A stretch of DNA of 64,000 nucleotides from Mesorhizobium_B sp963522145. GTDB lineage: Bacteria; Pseudomonadota; Alphaproteobacteria; Rhizobiales; Rhizobiaceae. A model generated the notes under the pieces. It did no database searches. It was not told where the DNA came from and saw only the letters and a list, made by a program, of their open reading frames with translations. The stretch is taken from the NCBI GenBank assembly GCA_963522145.1, contig CAUQXI010000007.1:1-64000 (forward strand), given 5' to 3'. Of this stretch, positions 1 to 8,126 are shown in pieces; within the stretch, counting starts at the first letter, position 1, and every line of letters starts with the position of its first letter. Position numbers and translations under genes: made by a program.

Positions 1-41
1 GGGATGGCTTGCGGCTGGGCGGGCGCGGGGGCGCGCGCTAG

Positions 42-551
42 GGTGCCGGGGCAGCCGGGGCTGTTCTCCGGCTGCCGCTACCCGAACTGCTTGCCGGCAC
101 CGCACTTCGGCGGCAGGTGTTGCGCGACAACCCGGCCGTGTGCCTCCTGTTTCGTGTGGGAGAAAGCGGCGCGGGCGGCACGATCACGGTGTTCGTTCCG
201 CAGCGCCTCCTGCTTCGGCGCGCCTCCGACATGCCGTCAACCGCCGCCGGCACCGATTGGGCGCCTCGCATCGAAGGCGAGCTGATGCGCTCGACCGTCA
301 CGCTGGAAGCCGCCATGCCGCTGAGCCGGCTGACGCTCGGGGTCGTTTCCGAATGGCAGGTCGGGGCGGTCGTGGCGATCGATGCCGACGCGCCCTCGGC
401 CGTTCGCCTGAGCGCGCGCGGCAGGAGCCTGTTTACCTGCGAGTTCGGCCGCGCCGGCCAGACCTACACGCTGCGCCTCGGCGAGCCCCATGACCCCGCT
501 CGCGAGCTGATCGACGCGGTCACGCTTTCCGCCGGTGTTCCATCCGCCTGA
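42..551 (+). CDS. fliM: Flagellar motor switch protein FliM, C-terminal part (5' end outside window or broken)
   Basis: The frame ending at the TGA before fliN encodes a SpoA/FliM-C type domain. It has a hydrophobic strand pattern with the stretch LTLGVVSEWQVGAVV followed by a typical 'RGRSLF.CEFGRAGQTYTLRL' strand pair. Its place directly upstream of fliN, fliG and flhB supports FliM, the C-ring subunit that binds CheY-P and contacts FliN and FliG. FliM is usually about 320 residues, and only about 170 are here. The same frame carries a TAG at 39-41, 114 bp from the left part of the domain, so the open frame starts just after it. Either the gene is interrupted or shifted here, or the very GC-rich first 45 bases contain an error. 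The first GTG in frame is at 117. The identity is fairly sure; the 5' structure is not. Confidence 0.7.
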   Translation, partial: GAGAAGAVLRLPLPELLAGTALRRQVLRDNPAVCLLFRVGESGAGGTITVFVPQRLLLRRASDMPSTAAGTDWAPRIEGELMRSTVTLEAAMPLSRLTLGVVSEWQVGAVVAIDADAPSAVRLSARGRSLFTCEFGRAGQTYTLRLGEPHDPARELIDAVTLSAGVPSA

Positions 552-586
552 TCCCCTGCTTCTCTTTTCCGGAGACATTCCTTTCC

Positions 587-1006
587 ATGTCCGTTCAAGC
601 CGCAGCCCTGCCCGCGCCAGACCTTTCCGCCGATGCCGCGGGCGATCCCGGCGAGGAGCAGCTCAACCGCGCGATCGCCGAACTGCGCGGCGTGCTCCAT
701 GAGGAGGACCGCCGCCCCTCCTCCGTCCTGCCCCCGCTCGGCGGCGCGCCCGCGCGCAACAGCAGCATCATCATGAACATTCCCGTGGACGTGCAGATCG
801 TGCTGGGCACGGCCGAGATGGCGGTGTCCGAGCTGATGGCGCTCCAGAAGGGCTCGACCGTCGCACTCGACCGCCGCATCGGCGAGCCGGTGGACGTGGT
901 GGTGAACGGCCGCCGTATCGCGCGCGGCGAGATCACCGTGCTGGAAGGAGACGCCTCCCGGTTCGGCATCCGCCTGACCGAGATCACCGCGACGAACGCC
1001 GGTTGA
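587..1006 (+). CDS. fliN: Flagellar motor switch protein FliN
   Basis: This is a 139-residue protein. Its C-terminal half (about residues 63-135) is a SpoA domain starting 'MNIPVDVQIVLG' and containing 'EPVDVVVNGRRIARGEI', which is the FliN signature. The N-terminal 60 residues are a variable, acidic and Ala/Pro-rich arm. FliN forms the lower C-ring of the flagellar rotor together with FliM and helps export and switching. The gene follows fliM by 35 bp. Its stop codon overlaps a TTG that can start fliG (TTGA at 1003-1006), so the two are probably translationally coupled. A GGAG lies about 10 bases before the ATG. Confidence 0.93.
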   Translation: MSVQAAALPAPDLSADAAGDPGEEQLNRAIAELRGVLHEEDRRPSSVLPPLGGAPARNSSIIMNIPVDVQIVLGTAEMAVSELMALQKGSTVALDRRIGEPVDVVVNGRRIARGEITVLEGDASRFGIRLTEITATNAG

Positions 1007-2052
1007 CCGACACGATCATGGCCGCAGCACCCGAACCCCGCACCAAGGCTTCGCTCACCCTTTCGCGCACCCAGAAGGCGGCCGTGATCCTGGTCGCCAT
1101 GGGGAAGCCCGCGGCAAGCCGCCTGCTCAAATTCTTCAAGCAGGACGAGCTGAAATCACTAATCGAGGCCGCGCGTGTGCTGCGTACCGTGCCGCAAAGC
1201 GAGCTGGAGCGCATCGTCGGCGAGTTCGAGGTTGAGTTCACCGAAGGGGCGGGCGTGATGGACAGCGCCGACGAGATGGACACGCTGCTCAACGAAACGC
1301 TTTCGCCGGAGGAGATGACGGCGCTGATGGGCGAGCGCGTATCCGCTCCTGCGACCAGCGCGTCCCCCTCCGTCTGGGCCGAGATCGACAAGCTGCCTTC
1401 CGAGCGCATCGCAGGGCTGCTCAACGGCGAACATCCGCAAACGGCAGCCGTGATCCTGTCCAACCTCGCCCCCGGCGTCGGGGCGTCCGCCCTGCTTGCG
1501 GTGGACAAGGGCGCGCGCGGCGAGATCGTCAAGCGCATGATGGCCACCGCGACCGTGGCGCCCACCGCGTTGCGCATCGTGGAAGATGCACTGCGCCGCA
1601 AGCTCAAGGCGGAAAGTGCTGCCAAGAACAGCTCCGCCGCCCAGGCGCGGGTTGCGAGCATGCTCAACGAGATGGACAAGAGCGCGCTGGACGACGTGAT
1701 GCAGGATCTGGAAGCAGCCGGGGCGCCGGATCTCGCCGCGATCCGCGCCCAGCTCTTTTCCTTCGAGGACGTGGCGCTTCTCACCCAGAAGGCGCGGGTG
1801 GCGCTGTTCGACAACCTGTCGAGCGAACTCATCACGCTCGCCTTGCGGAACACGGAGTTGAACCTGGCCGAAGCCGTCCTGTCTTCGATCGGCGCCCGCT
1901 CGCGGCGCATGATCGAAGCGGAACTGGCGCAAGGCTCGGACAATGTGTCCGTGTCCGATATTGCGCGCGCCCGCCGCACGGTCGCCTCGGCGGCCGTCCG
2001 CATGGCTGGAGAAGGCGCTTTCGCGCTTCCTTCCGCGCAACTCGCCGCCTGA
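1003..2052 (+). CDS. fliG: Flagellar motor switch protein FliG
   Basis: The protein is up to 349 residues long. It has the FliG N domain ('QKAAVILVAMGKPAASRLLKFF'-like start), the middle-domain EHPQT motif ('LNGEHPQTAAVILS', about residue 145) and a C-terminal charged-helix domain that meets the stator. FliG is the torque-generating rotor subunit that binds FliF, FliM and the Mot stator. The coordinates use a TTG overlapping the fliN stop (TTGA). An ATG at 1018 would give 344 residues, and neither start has a good Shine-Dalgarno. The gene sits between fliN and flhB, 11 bp before flhB, in the order known from rhizobial flagellar loci read in the opposite sense. Confidence 0.93.
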   Translation: MTDTIMAAAPEPRTKASLTLSRTQKAAVILVAMGKPAASRLLKFFKQDELKSLIEAARVLRTVPQSELERIVGEFEVEFTEGAGVMDSADEMDTLLNETLSPEEMTALMGERVSAPATSASPSVWAEIDKLPSERIAGLLNGEHPQTAAVILSNLAPGVGASALLAVDKGARGEIVKRMMATATVAPTALRIVEDALRRKLKAESAAKNSSAAQARVASMLNEMDKSALDDVMQDLEAAGAPDLAAIRAQLFSFEDVALLTQKARVALFDNLSSELITLALRNTELNLAEAVLSSIGARSRRMIEAELAQGSDNVSVSDIARARRTVASAAVRMAGEGAFALPSAQLAA

Positions 2053-2063
2053 GGTTCTAGAGG

Positions 2064-3164
2064 ATGTCGGAAGACGCCGACAAGGACAGCAAGACAGAGG
2101 AACCCACCGAGAAGAAGATCCGCGACACGATAGAGAAGGGGAAGCTGCCGCATTCGCGCGAGGCGGCCCTTCTCGCCTCCTTCGGCGCGGTGCTGGTCTT
2201 CACCATGTTCTTCGCCATGCGGGCCGCGACCGATCTTGGCCGCTTTCTTTCCGTCTTCCTGGAAAAGCCGGAAGACTGGCCGATGAACAGCGAGCGGGAC
2301 GTGGAAACGCTTCTGGGCGCCGTGGTGACCGAAAGCGGGCGCACGATCGGGCTTCTTCTCCTTCTCCTGATCGTGGCCGGCATCGCGGCTTCCGTGGTCC
2401 AGCACAGCCCGAAGCTGGTCGGCGAGCGCATCCGGCCGCAATGGTCGCGCATCTCGCCTGCCGCCGGCTGGAAGCGGCTTTTCGGCGTGTCCGGCTGGGT
2501 GGAGTTCGCCAAGTCGCTGGCCAAGCTCGCAATTGCTTTGGTCGTGGTGTTCTTCGCGCTCGGCGGAGCAAAGGAAGAGCTTCTGTCGGGCCTTGTGTCG
2601 CATCCCGATGCTTTCGGGCTGACCGTCCGGGAGATCGCGGTGCGCGTGATCCTGTCGCTGACGCTCGCCATGGGAGCGGTGGGTGTCGCCGACTTCGTCT
2701 GGCAGCGCTTCAACTGGCGGCGCGAATTGCGCATGTCGCGCCAGGAGATCAAGGACGAGATGAAGCAGTCCGAGGGCGACCCGATCGTCAAGGGCCGCAT
2801 GCGCTCCATCCAGCGGGACCGCGCCCGCCGTCGCATGATCGCAAGCGTGCCGCGCGCCACGCTCGTGATCGCCAACCCGACCCACTTCTCGATCGCGCTT
2901 CGCTATGTGGCGGGCGAAACCGATGCGCCGGTGGTACTCGCGAAGGGGCAGGACCTGCTCGCGCTGAAGATTCGCGAGATCGCCGCCGAGCACGGCATCG
3001 CGGTCTTCGAGGACGTGGCGCTTGCCCGTTCCATGTACAAACAAGTTTCGGTTGATAGCGTGATCCCGTCCCAGTTCTACCAGGCGGTCGCCGAACTGGT
3101 GCGCATCGTTTACGCGCCCAAGCCAACGGGTGCGGCCCAAAGCGCGAGCGGAGGAAGAGCATGA
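2064..3164 (+). CDS. flhB: Flagellar export gate protein FlhB
   Basis: This 366-residue protein opens with the charged 'KTEEPTEKKI' segment typical of FlhB/YscU. It has four hydrophobic segments (about residues 33-52, 95-113, 152-168 and 190-212) and a cytoplasmic domain with the autocleavage motif NPTH at residues 271-274. FlhB is the substrate-specificity switch of the flagellar type III export apparatus in the inner membrane; cleavage inside NPTH is needed for the switch from rod/hook to filament export. The stop codon overlaps the start of the next gene (ATGA at 3161-3164), which suggests the downstream unknown protein is made together with it. Confidence 0.95.
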   Translation: MSEDADKDSKTEEPTEKKIRDTIEKGKLPHSREAALLASFGAVLVFTMFFAMRAATDLGRFLSVFLEKPEDWPMNSERDVETLLGAVVTESGRTIGLLLLLLIVAGIAASVVQHSPKLVGERIRPQWSRISPAAGWKRLFGVSGWVEFAKSLAKLAIALVVVFFALGGAKEELLSGLVSHPDAFGLTVREIAVRVILSLTLAMGAVGVADFVWQRFNWRRELRMSRQEIKDEMKQSEGDPIVKGRMRSIQRDRARRRMIASVPRATLVIANPTHFSIALRYVAGETDAPVVLAKGQDLLALKIREIAAEHGIAVFEDVALARSMYKQVSVDSVIPSQFYQAVAELVRIVYAPKPTGAAQSASGGRA

Positions 3165-3595
3165 TCCGGCAGCCCCATTCGGCCGCCCGCGAGGCGATCG
3201 TCGCCAAGGCCATCGCACCGGTGGTCGCCGAGCTTCGCCTCGTGGAGCCGGCCGACTACGTCGCCTTCATCCGGCTGGAGCAGTTCGGCTGCCTGGCCGA
3301 CATCGTGGCCTCCGCCGCCGAGCTTTTCTTTATGCCGGGGACGGTGCGGCTCGGTCATGACGGAGACGCCGATCTCGCCTGGAACAGCGTGCCCGTGATC
3401 CGGCTCGACCTCGAGCTCCGCCCGCGCGGCGTCACCGTCTGGGCCTCGCTCACGCTCGGCGCGACCCATGCGGGCGTGGAAGTCTCCTATGTGTCCTTTG
3501 CCGAACCCGATGGCGATCCGGAAGCGAACTCGGCCTTTCTCGCCCGGGCGCTCAACGAGGCACGCATTCGGCGGACGGAACCCGTCGGCGGCTGA
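3161..3595 (+). CDS. Uncharacterised flagellar-operon protein, coupled to flhB
   Basis: The protein has 144 residues, no signal peptide and no membrane segment. I do not recognise a family with a known function. The N-terminal third is helical and Ala/Val-rich. The middle has alternating hydrophobic strands ('PVIRLDLELRPRGVTVWASLTL') and the C-terminus is a short amphipathic helix. It overlaps the flhB stop by 4 nt and is the last gene of the fliM-fliN-fliG-flhB unit, so it is probably a flagellar accessory or chaperone-like protein. That role is inference from position only. It ends 28 bp from the convergent visR. Confidence 0.8.
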   Translation: MIRQPHSAAREAIVAKAIAPVVAELRLVEPADYVAFIRLEQFGCLADIVASAAELFFMPGTVRLGHDGDADLAWNSVPVIRLDLELRPRGVTVWASLTLGATHAGVEVSYVSFAEPDGDPEANSAFLARALNEARIRRTEPVGG

Positions 3596-3623
3596 GCGCC
3601 AGCATCTGCTGCAAGCAAACAGC

Positions 3624-4352
3624 TCAGTCGATCAAGCCGAACCGGATGGCCTTGGCCAGCGCATGGGCGCGGTTGACCGCATTGAGCTTGCCCCCGGCCG
3701 CGGTGAGATACTGCTCGGTCGTGTGCTTGGACAGGCCGAGCTGAACGGCGATCTCCTCACTGGTGCCGCCCTTCGCGGCGAGCCGCAGGCATTCCAGCTC
3801 GCGCCGTGACATGTGCGGAATTTCTTCGCCCCCTTGCGATGTGGAATGAACCACGAGCTCGAACAGGGGGCAAAGCCGCGCATGGAACTCATAGAAGCCG
3901 TCTGCCTCCAAGCGCAGCTCGGTTCCCCAGAACGCGAATGCGCCGCACTCGCCGCTTTCCGTGGCGCACGGAAATCCCACGCCCGGCTGAGGCAAGGCGC
4001 TTGTCGTGCTTCGCACCACCCATCGCAATGCGGACAGCACAGATGCCGCGTTGCACGTCCTGGCTGATCCTTCCCACCAGAAAGGCGCGCTGGATGCGAG
4101 CGCATGGCGCGCCACCTCGCTACCGACCGAAAGCTGGAACGCCGCCAGAAACGCTGCCGTGCCCGCCCGTTCTCCTTCGAGGCGGCAGACGAGTTGGCGC
4201 TCCGCGCCGGACGAAACGGTGAACACCGCAAAGCTTTGGGCATTGATGGCCGTCGCCGCCGCACCGGCACGCGCCCGTGCCTCCGCCAGGGGAAGCGCAG
4301 GAGCCCCGGCTCCGCTCCGGCGACCGCGGGAGGACGACCGAACCGCGCTCAA
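3624..4352 (-). CDS. visR: LuxR-family flagellar master regulator VisR
   Basis: The 242-residue protein ends in a LuxR-type helix-turn-helix: 'MSRRELECLRLAAKG.TSEEIAVQLGLSKHTTEQYL' followed by 'AVNRAHALAKAI'. The N-terminal 150 residues resemble an autoinducer-binding-like fold without a clear ligand motif. In Sinorhizobium meliloti VisN and VisR act together as the top-level activator of flagellar, motility and chemotaxis genes, and the pair lies beside fliM/N/G and flhB as here. The start is a TTG at 4352 that overlaps the visN stop (TTGA). It gives the usual length of about 245 residues and no in-frame ATG is available nearby. The longer open frame up to 4820 is the shadow of visN. Confidence 0.85.
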   Translation of the reverse strand: MSAVRSSSRGRRSGAGAPALPLAEARARAGAAATAINAQSFAVFTVSSGAERQLVCRLEGERAGTAAFLAAFQLSVGSEVARHALASSAPFWWEGSARTCNAASVLSALRWVVRSTTSALPQPGVGFPCATESGECGAFAFWGTELRLEADGFYEFHARLCPLFELVVHSTSQGGEEIPHMSRRELECLRLAAKGGTSEEIAVQLGLSKHTTEQYLTAAGGKLNAVNRAHALAKAIRFGLID

Positions 4353-5059
4353 ATGATGCCGCTCCTGATCGCGTGGGCCACCGCCATATGGCGGTTGGCC
4401 GCTCCAAGTTTCTGTCCCGCATGGGTGAGGTAGCTGTTGACCGTGTTGCTTGCCACGCCGAGGATCATGGCGACATCCTCCGTGGTCTTGCCTTCGGACA
4501 CCCAGAGCAGGCATTCGCGCTCGCGATCCGACAACGGGTCCTCGGAAGCGGCGGCAAGCAGCAGGCCCGGCATGCGCGACAGGGCATAGCCGCATTCCAT
4601 CTGCGCGCTCACAAGCCTGTTCGCCTTGATGGCACCGGGGCGCGCGCCCGAGAACAGGAGAAAGAAGCGCCGTCGCCCGGCGCCCACGCGCAGGGCCCAA
4701 AGCTCGCCATGGCCGAGCACGTCGAGAAGCCGCGCCTCCTCGCCATTGACCAGCCTTCCCGTTTCGGGCGCGGCGCTCAGCGTGATGGGCCGCGGTGCGG
4801 TTCCGGGCGCGGCGGACCACGCACTGCCCGCGATCCGCTGGATCAGGGGCTGGCCCACAAGCTCGATCGCGTCGAACACCCAGTTGGAGGCGAGAATGCG
4901 CGCTTCGCTGCTTCCCTTGGCCTGCGGAACCGCAAGCAGCATGTAGTTCTCTGCCCCGACCTCTCCGGCAAGCTCGGTCAGAAAGGCAGTGAGATCGCCG
5001 CGCGAACGCAGCCTGGTGCCGTAGCTCGCCGCATCCTGAAGCTCGATGGGGCTGGTCAT
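4349..5059 (-). CDS. visN: LuxR-family flagellar master regulator VisN
   Basis: This LuxR-type regulator has an N-terminal sensory-like domain (from 'RLRSRGDLTAFLTELAGEV') and a C-terminal HTH with 'LSDRERECLLWVSEGKTTEDVAMILGVASNTV' features. With the overlapping visR downstream it forms the VisNR pair that controls rhizobial motility. The start is uncertain. The ATG at 5059 gives 236 residues, close to the known length of about 249. An ATG at 5209 would add 50 residues of plausible coding sequence. Neither has a clear ribosome site. Confidence 0.83.
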   Translation of the reverse strand: MTSPIELQDAASYGTRLRSRGDLTAFLTELAGEVGAENYMLLAVPQAKGSSEARILASNWVFDAIELVGQPLIQRIAGSAWSAAPGTAPRPITLSAAPETGRLVNGEEARLLDVLGHGELWALRVGAGRRRFFLLFSGARPGAIKANRLVSAQMECGYALSRMPGLLLAAASEDPLSDRERECLLWVSEGKTTEDVAMILGVASNTVNSYLTHAGQKLGAANRHMAVAHAIRSGII

Positions 5060-5636
5060 GGAGGAAAGGATGGGCGCGCCCGCGAGCGCCGCGCCGAGTG
5101 CCGCCTCAAGACCGGGAAGAACGCGGCTTGAACCACCGCACCCCGGCGAGCCGGAAGCTGGCGGAACAGATTTGGACAGACCGGATTTCGGCGGGCGGGA
5201 GGACGTCATGAATCGAGGAAGCGCTGGACTTGAGGACGAATCCCGGCGGGCCCGGAAGCTGCCCTCCGGACCTTGCGCAGGCTCTTGGAAAAACGAAACG
5301 CCGCTCCTTGACCGTGGAAGACGCACGGGCCGAGCATGGTACGCCGCAACAACCGAACCACCGACGCCTTTGCCGCGAGTTTCTCGCGCATGGACAAAGG
5401 ATCTTACCTGTGGACAGGGCGTTTTCCGCCCTTCCCTCAAGCCACCTTCCGCCCAAGCCCCTTCGGCGCCGACTGATTCGCGGCCAGTGTAATCTGCGCG
5501 AGTCGAAGAACAAGGCCGCTACTTACCCTTTGTCGACTTCTGCCAAAGCCGCTCTCGAGAGCGGAAGGGCGCAATGCCTTGCGTGCTCAAGGCTTTGGGA
5601 GCATCACCAGGCACAAAGCACGGAGGAGAATTTTTC
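5060..5636. other. 577-bp gap between visN and the lyxose isomerase gene
   Basis: This is the longest gene-poor stretch. The open frames across it on both strands have irregular codon use and no recognisable domain. It must hold the visN promoter and leader (minus strand) and the promoter of the gene starting at 5637. I see no tRNA-like fold, no FNR-type box and no strong terminator. The part nearest visN (5060-5209) could be coding if visN uses the earlier ATG. Confidence 0.6.
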
Positions 5637-6326
5637 ATGAAGCGGAGCCGCGTGAACGAGATCATCCGCGAGGGGGACCGGTTCATCCACTCCTTCGGCT
5701 ATGTCATGCCGCCTTTCGCCTACTGGTCGCCCGCCGAGATGCAGGGCAGGCGCGAGCCGGGCATCATCGACGCGCGGCTCGGCTGGGACATCACGGATTA
5801 CGGCCAAGGGCGCTTCGACGAAATGGGCCTCTTTTTGTTCACCACGCGAAACGGGCATGCGGCCGACCTCGCGCGCGGGCAGGGCATGCTCTACGCCGAA
5901 AAGATCATGATCTCGCGCAGGGATCAGCTCTCGCCCATGCACCGCCATGACCTCAAGGCAGAGGACATCATCAATCGCGGCGGCGGCACGCTGGCGCTGG
6001 AGCTTTACACAGCCGCGCCGGACGGCTCGATCGACAAGGCGCTCCCCGTGCGGGTAAAAACGGACGGCATCGCCCGCACCATGAAGGGCGGCGACATCCT
6101 GCGCCTTTCGCCTGGCGAAAGCGTCACGCTGATGCCGCGCACCGACTGGCATGCCTTCTGGGGCGAAGGCGGCGACGTGCTGATCGGCGAGGTGTCCACC
6201 GTCAATGACGACCTGACCGACAACGTCTTCGCAGAGCCGATCGGCCGCTTCTCGCGGATCGAGGAGGACGAGGCGCCGCTGCATCTGCTTGTGTCCGACT
6301 ACGACACCATGATCCCGCGCGGCTGA
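5637..6326 (+). CDS. D-lyxose ketol-isomerase family protein (cupin)
   Basis: The 229-residue protein matches the D-lyxose isomerase (YdaE-like) cupin family in length and layout. It starts 'MKRSRVNEIIREGDRF' and has the metal-site region 'SPMHRHDLKAEDIINRGGGTLALEL' (His-x-His plus an acidic ligand). A further metal-binding strand follows, 'PRTDWHAFWGEGGDVLIGEVSTVNDD'. Family members interconvert D-lyxose and D-xylulose, or D-mannose and D-fructose, with a divalent metal in the cytoplasm. The ATG at 5637 has a strong site (GGAGGAG 8 bases upstream); an upstream ATG at 5574 does not. It stands alone on the plus strand. Substrate identity is inferred from family only. Confidence 0.85.
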   Translation: MKRSRVNEIIREGDRFIHSFGYVMPPFAYWSPAEMQGRREPGIIDARLGWDITDYGQGRFDEMGLFLFTTRNGHAADLARGQGMLYAEKIMISRRDQLSPMHRHDLKAEDIINRGGGTLALELYTAAPDGSIDKALPVRVKTDGIARTMKGGDILRLSPGESVTLMPRTDWHAFWGEGGDVLIGEVSTVNDDLTDNVFAEPIGRFSRIEEDEAPLHLLVSDYDTMIPRG

Positions 6327-6348
6327 CGCGGCGAACCGGCGTGGGGGG

Positions 6349-6672
6349 TCAGGCGTGCATGCCGCCGGGCCGGATGAACGGGCTGTCGGATCGTCCCGCT
6401 ATCAGTTTGAGCCTGGGGCGCTGGGTGCGGTCCCGGAAGGTGAGGCGCACAAAGGCGTCTTCCGTAACTTCCATCGCCGCGATGTGATAGCCGAGCTTCT
6501 CGCCCAGGCGCTGCGCCTGCTCCACGCCTCTGGTCGAGACCGTGCGTGTGAACTCGCGCTGGCCCGTGCTCATCAACGTCGCAAGCATGCCGATTTCGAC
6601 GCCTTCGCTGAAAGAATCGTCGCGCGCCGGAAAGCTGATCCGCAGATCGTCCTGGATGCTGATCTTCCACAT
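6349..6672 (-). CDS. Hypothetical protein, 107 residues
   Basis: This small soluble protein begins 'MWKISIQDDLRISFP' and ends with 'RPGGMHA'. The composition is ordinary for a coding gene, with alternating strands and helices and no repeats, signal or membrane segment. I do not recognise it. The ATG at 6672 has a weak GTGGGG upstream; a TTG at 6714 would add 14 residues. It converges on the lyxose isomerase gene with 22 bp between them. Confidence 0.55.
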   Translation of the reverse strand: MWKISIQDDLRISFPARDDSFSEGVEIGMLATLMSTGQREFTRTVSTRGVEQAQRLGEKLGYHIAAMEVTEDAFVRLTFRDRTQRPRLKLIAGRSDSPFIRPGGMHA

Positions 6673-6911
6673 CTGAGTGCCCCACTCGATCGCCTGTTTT
6701 TTGGGCTCGCCCAATTTTCGGGCTCACAGTGATGCTGGCAAGACGTGGTTGACGAAGGGTTAATGGAACGGTGCTGGCTAAGGGCCTGTCCGCATCGCGC
6801 CGCCATGCCTGATGCAATGCGGCCACAGCCTCAAGGTTGTTGTGCGAGACGGTCATGCGCGGCTAGAGGAAGCCCGCCCGCATTGTTCCGCAACACTTGA
6901 GGAAAACGCCG

Positions 6912-8099
6912 ATGTTCGAAACGCTGGACGCCGCCAGACCCGACAAGATCCTGGCGTTGATCGGCATGCTCCGCGCGGACACGAGATCGAACAAGATCGA
7001 TCTGGGTGTCGGCGTCTACAAGGATGCGGACGGCAAGACGCCCGTGATGGCCGCCGTGCGCGAGGCGGAAAAGCGGCTGCTTTCCGGGCAGGACAGCAAA
7101 GCCTATCTCGGCATGGCCGGCGATCCGGCCTTTAATGCGGGCATCGCCGCGCTCGCTTTCGGCGAGGGCTTCGACGCGAACCGCGTCCGTGCCGTGCAGG
7201 CGCCGGGCGGCTCGGGCGCGCTGCGTATCATCGGCGAGTTGCTCAACCGTGCGAAGCCCGGCGCGAATGTCTGGCTGTCGGACCCGACCTGGCCCAACCA
7301 CCTGCCGCTGCTCTCCGCCGCCGGCTTGAAGGCGCGGAACTATCCCTATTTCGACCCGGCAACCGGGATGGTGCGCTTTGCCGAGATGATCGCGGCGCTG
7401 AACCAGGCGCCGGCCCGCGACATCGTGCTGCTGCACGGCTGCTGCCACAATCCGACCGGCGCCAACCTCGATGCGGCGCAGTGGGAAGAGCTTGCCAAGC
7501 TGCTCGCGGAGCGTAACCTTTTTCCCTTCATCGACCTCGCCTATCAGGGTTTTGGCGAGGGGCTCGAGGAAGACGCCGCCGGCCTGCGGACGATCGCCGC
7601 CCATGTGCCGGAGCTGGCCGCCGCCGTGTCCTGCTCCAAGAACTTCGCCGTGTATCGCGACCGAGTCGGCGCGGCGATCCTGATGGCGCGCAACGAAGCG
7701 GAGGCCGACCGCGCCGTCGGCCAGCTGATGGGCGTGGCGCGCGGTTCCTATTCCATGCCGCCCGACCATGGCGCGGCGGCCGTGCGGATCGTTCTGAGCG
7801 ACCCTGAACTGCGCGCGAACTGGAAAACAGAACTCGACGGGATGCGGGAGCGGATGCTGTCTCTCCGCGTCGGCCTCGCCGATGCGCTGCGCCGCCAGTC
7901 GAACTCAGACCGCTTCGACTTTCTTGCCCATCATCGCGGCATGTTCTCCCGTCTCGGCCTCACGCCCGACGAAGTCGTGCGGCTGCGCGAGGAGCATGCG
8001 ATCTACATGGTGGACGACAGCCGCATCAACGTCGCCGGCATTCCCGGAGACCGGCTGGACGAACTGGCGGCGGCGATCGTCTCGGTAATCGGGCGTTAG
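6912..8099 (+). CDS. tyrB: Aspartate/aromatic amino acid aminotransferase (class I, PLP)
   Basis: The 395-residue protein has the AspC/TyrB subgroup I features. These are a start 'MFETLDAARPDKILALI', 'IDLGVGVYKD' near residue 30, 'HGCCHNPTGANLD' (PLP ring contact), 'DLAYQGFGEGLEEDA', and 'SCSKNFAVYRDRVGA', whose lysine forms the Schiff base with PLP. It transfers amino groups between aspartate or aromatic amino acids and 2-oxoglutarate. Subgroup I proteins in rhizobia often prefer aromatic substrates, so the symbol is a best guess (aspC is the alternative). The start has GAGGA 10 bases upstream. It converges on soxG with a 27-bp gap. Confidence 0.88.
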   Translation: MFETLDAARPDKILALIGMLRADTRSNKIDLGVGVYKDADGKTPVMAAVREAEKRLLSGQDSKAYLGMAGDPAFNAGIAALAFGEGFDANRVRAVQAPGGSGALRIIGELLNRAKPGANVWLSDPTWPNHLPLLSAAGLKARNYPYFDPATGMVRFAEMIAALNQAPARDIVLLHGCCHNPTGANLDAAQWEELAKLLAERNLFPFIDLAYQGFGEGLEEDAAGLRTIAAHVPELAAAVSCSKNFAVYRDRVGAAILMARNEAEADRAVGQLMGVARGSYSMPPDHGAAAVRIVLSDPELRANWKTELDGMRERMLSLRVGLADALRRQSNSDRFDFLAHHRGMFSRLGLTPDEVVRLREEHAIYMVDDSRINVAGIPGDRLDELAAAIVSVIGR

Positions 8100-8126
8100 A
8101 AGAGCGTCGGGAAAGCGGCCTATCTG

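Noticed and set aside
984..3218. Very long minus-strand open frame (744 codons) opposite fliG and flhB
   Set aside because: It is the antisense shadow of fliG and flhB in GC-rich DNA; it has Arg/Ser/Ala-rich unstructured sequence and the plus-strand genes are unmistakable.
4353..4820. N-terminal extension of the visR frame to 4820
   Set aside because: It lies inside visN and has Arg/Gly-rich nonsense composition; the TTG at 4352 gives the family length.
5230..5640. 136-codon plus-strand frame in the visN/lyxose isomerase gap
   Set aside because: It runs into the ribosome site of the real gene at 5637, has no domain and irregular codon use.
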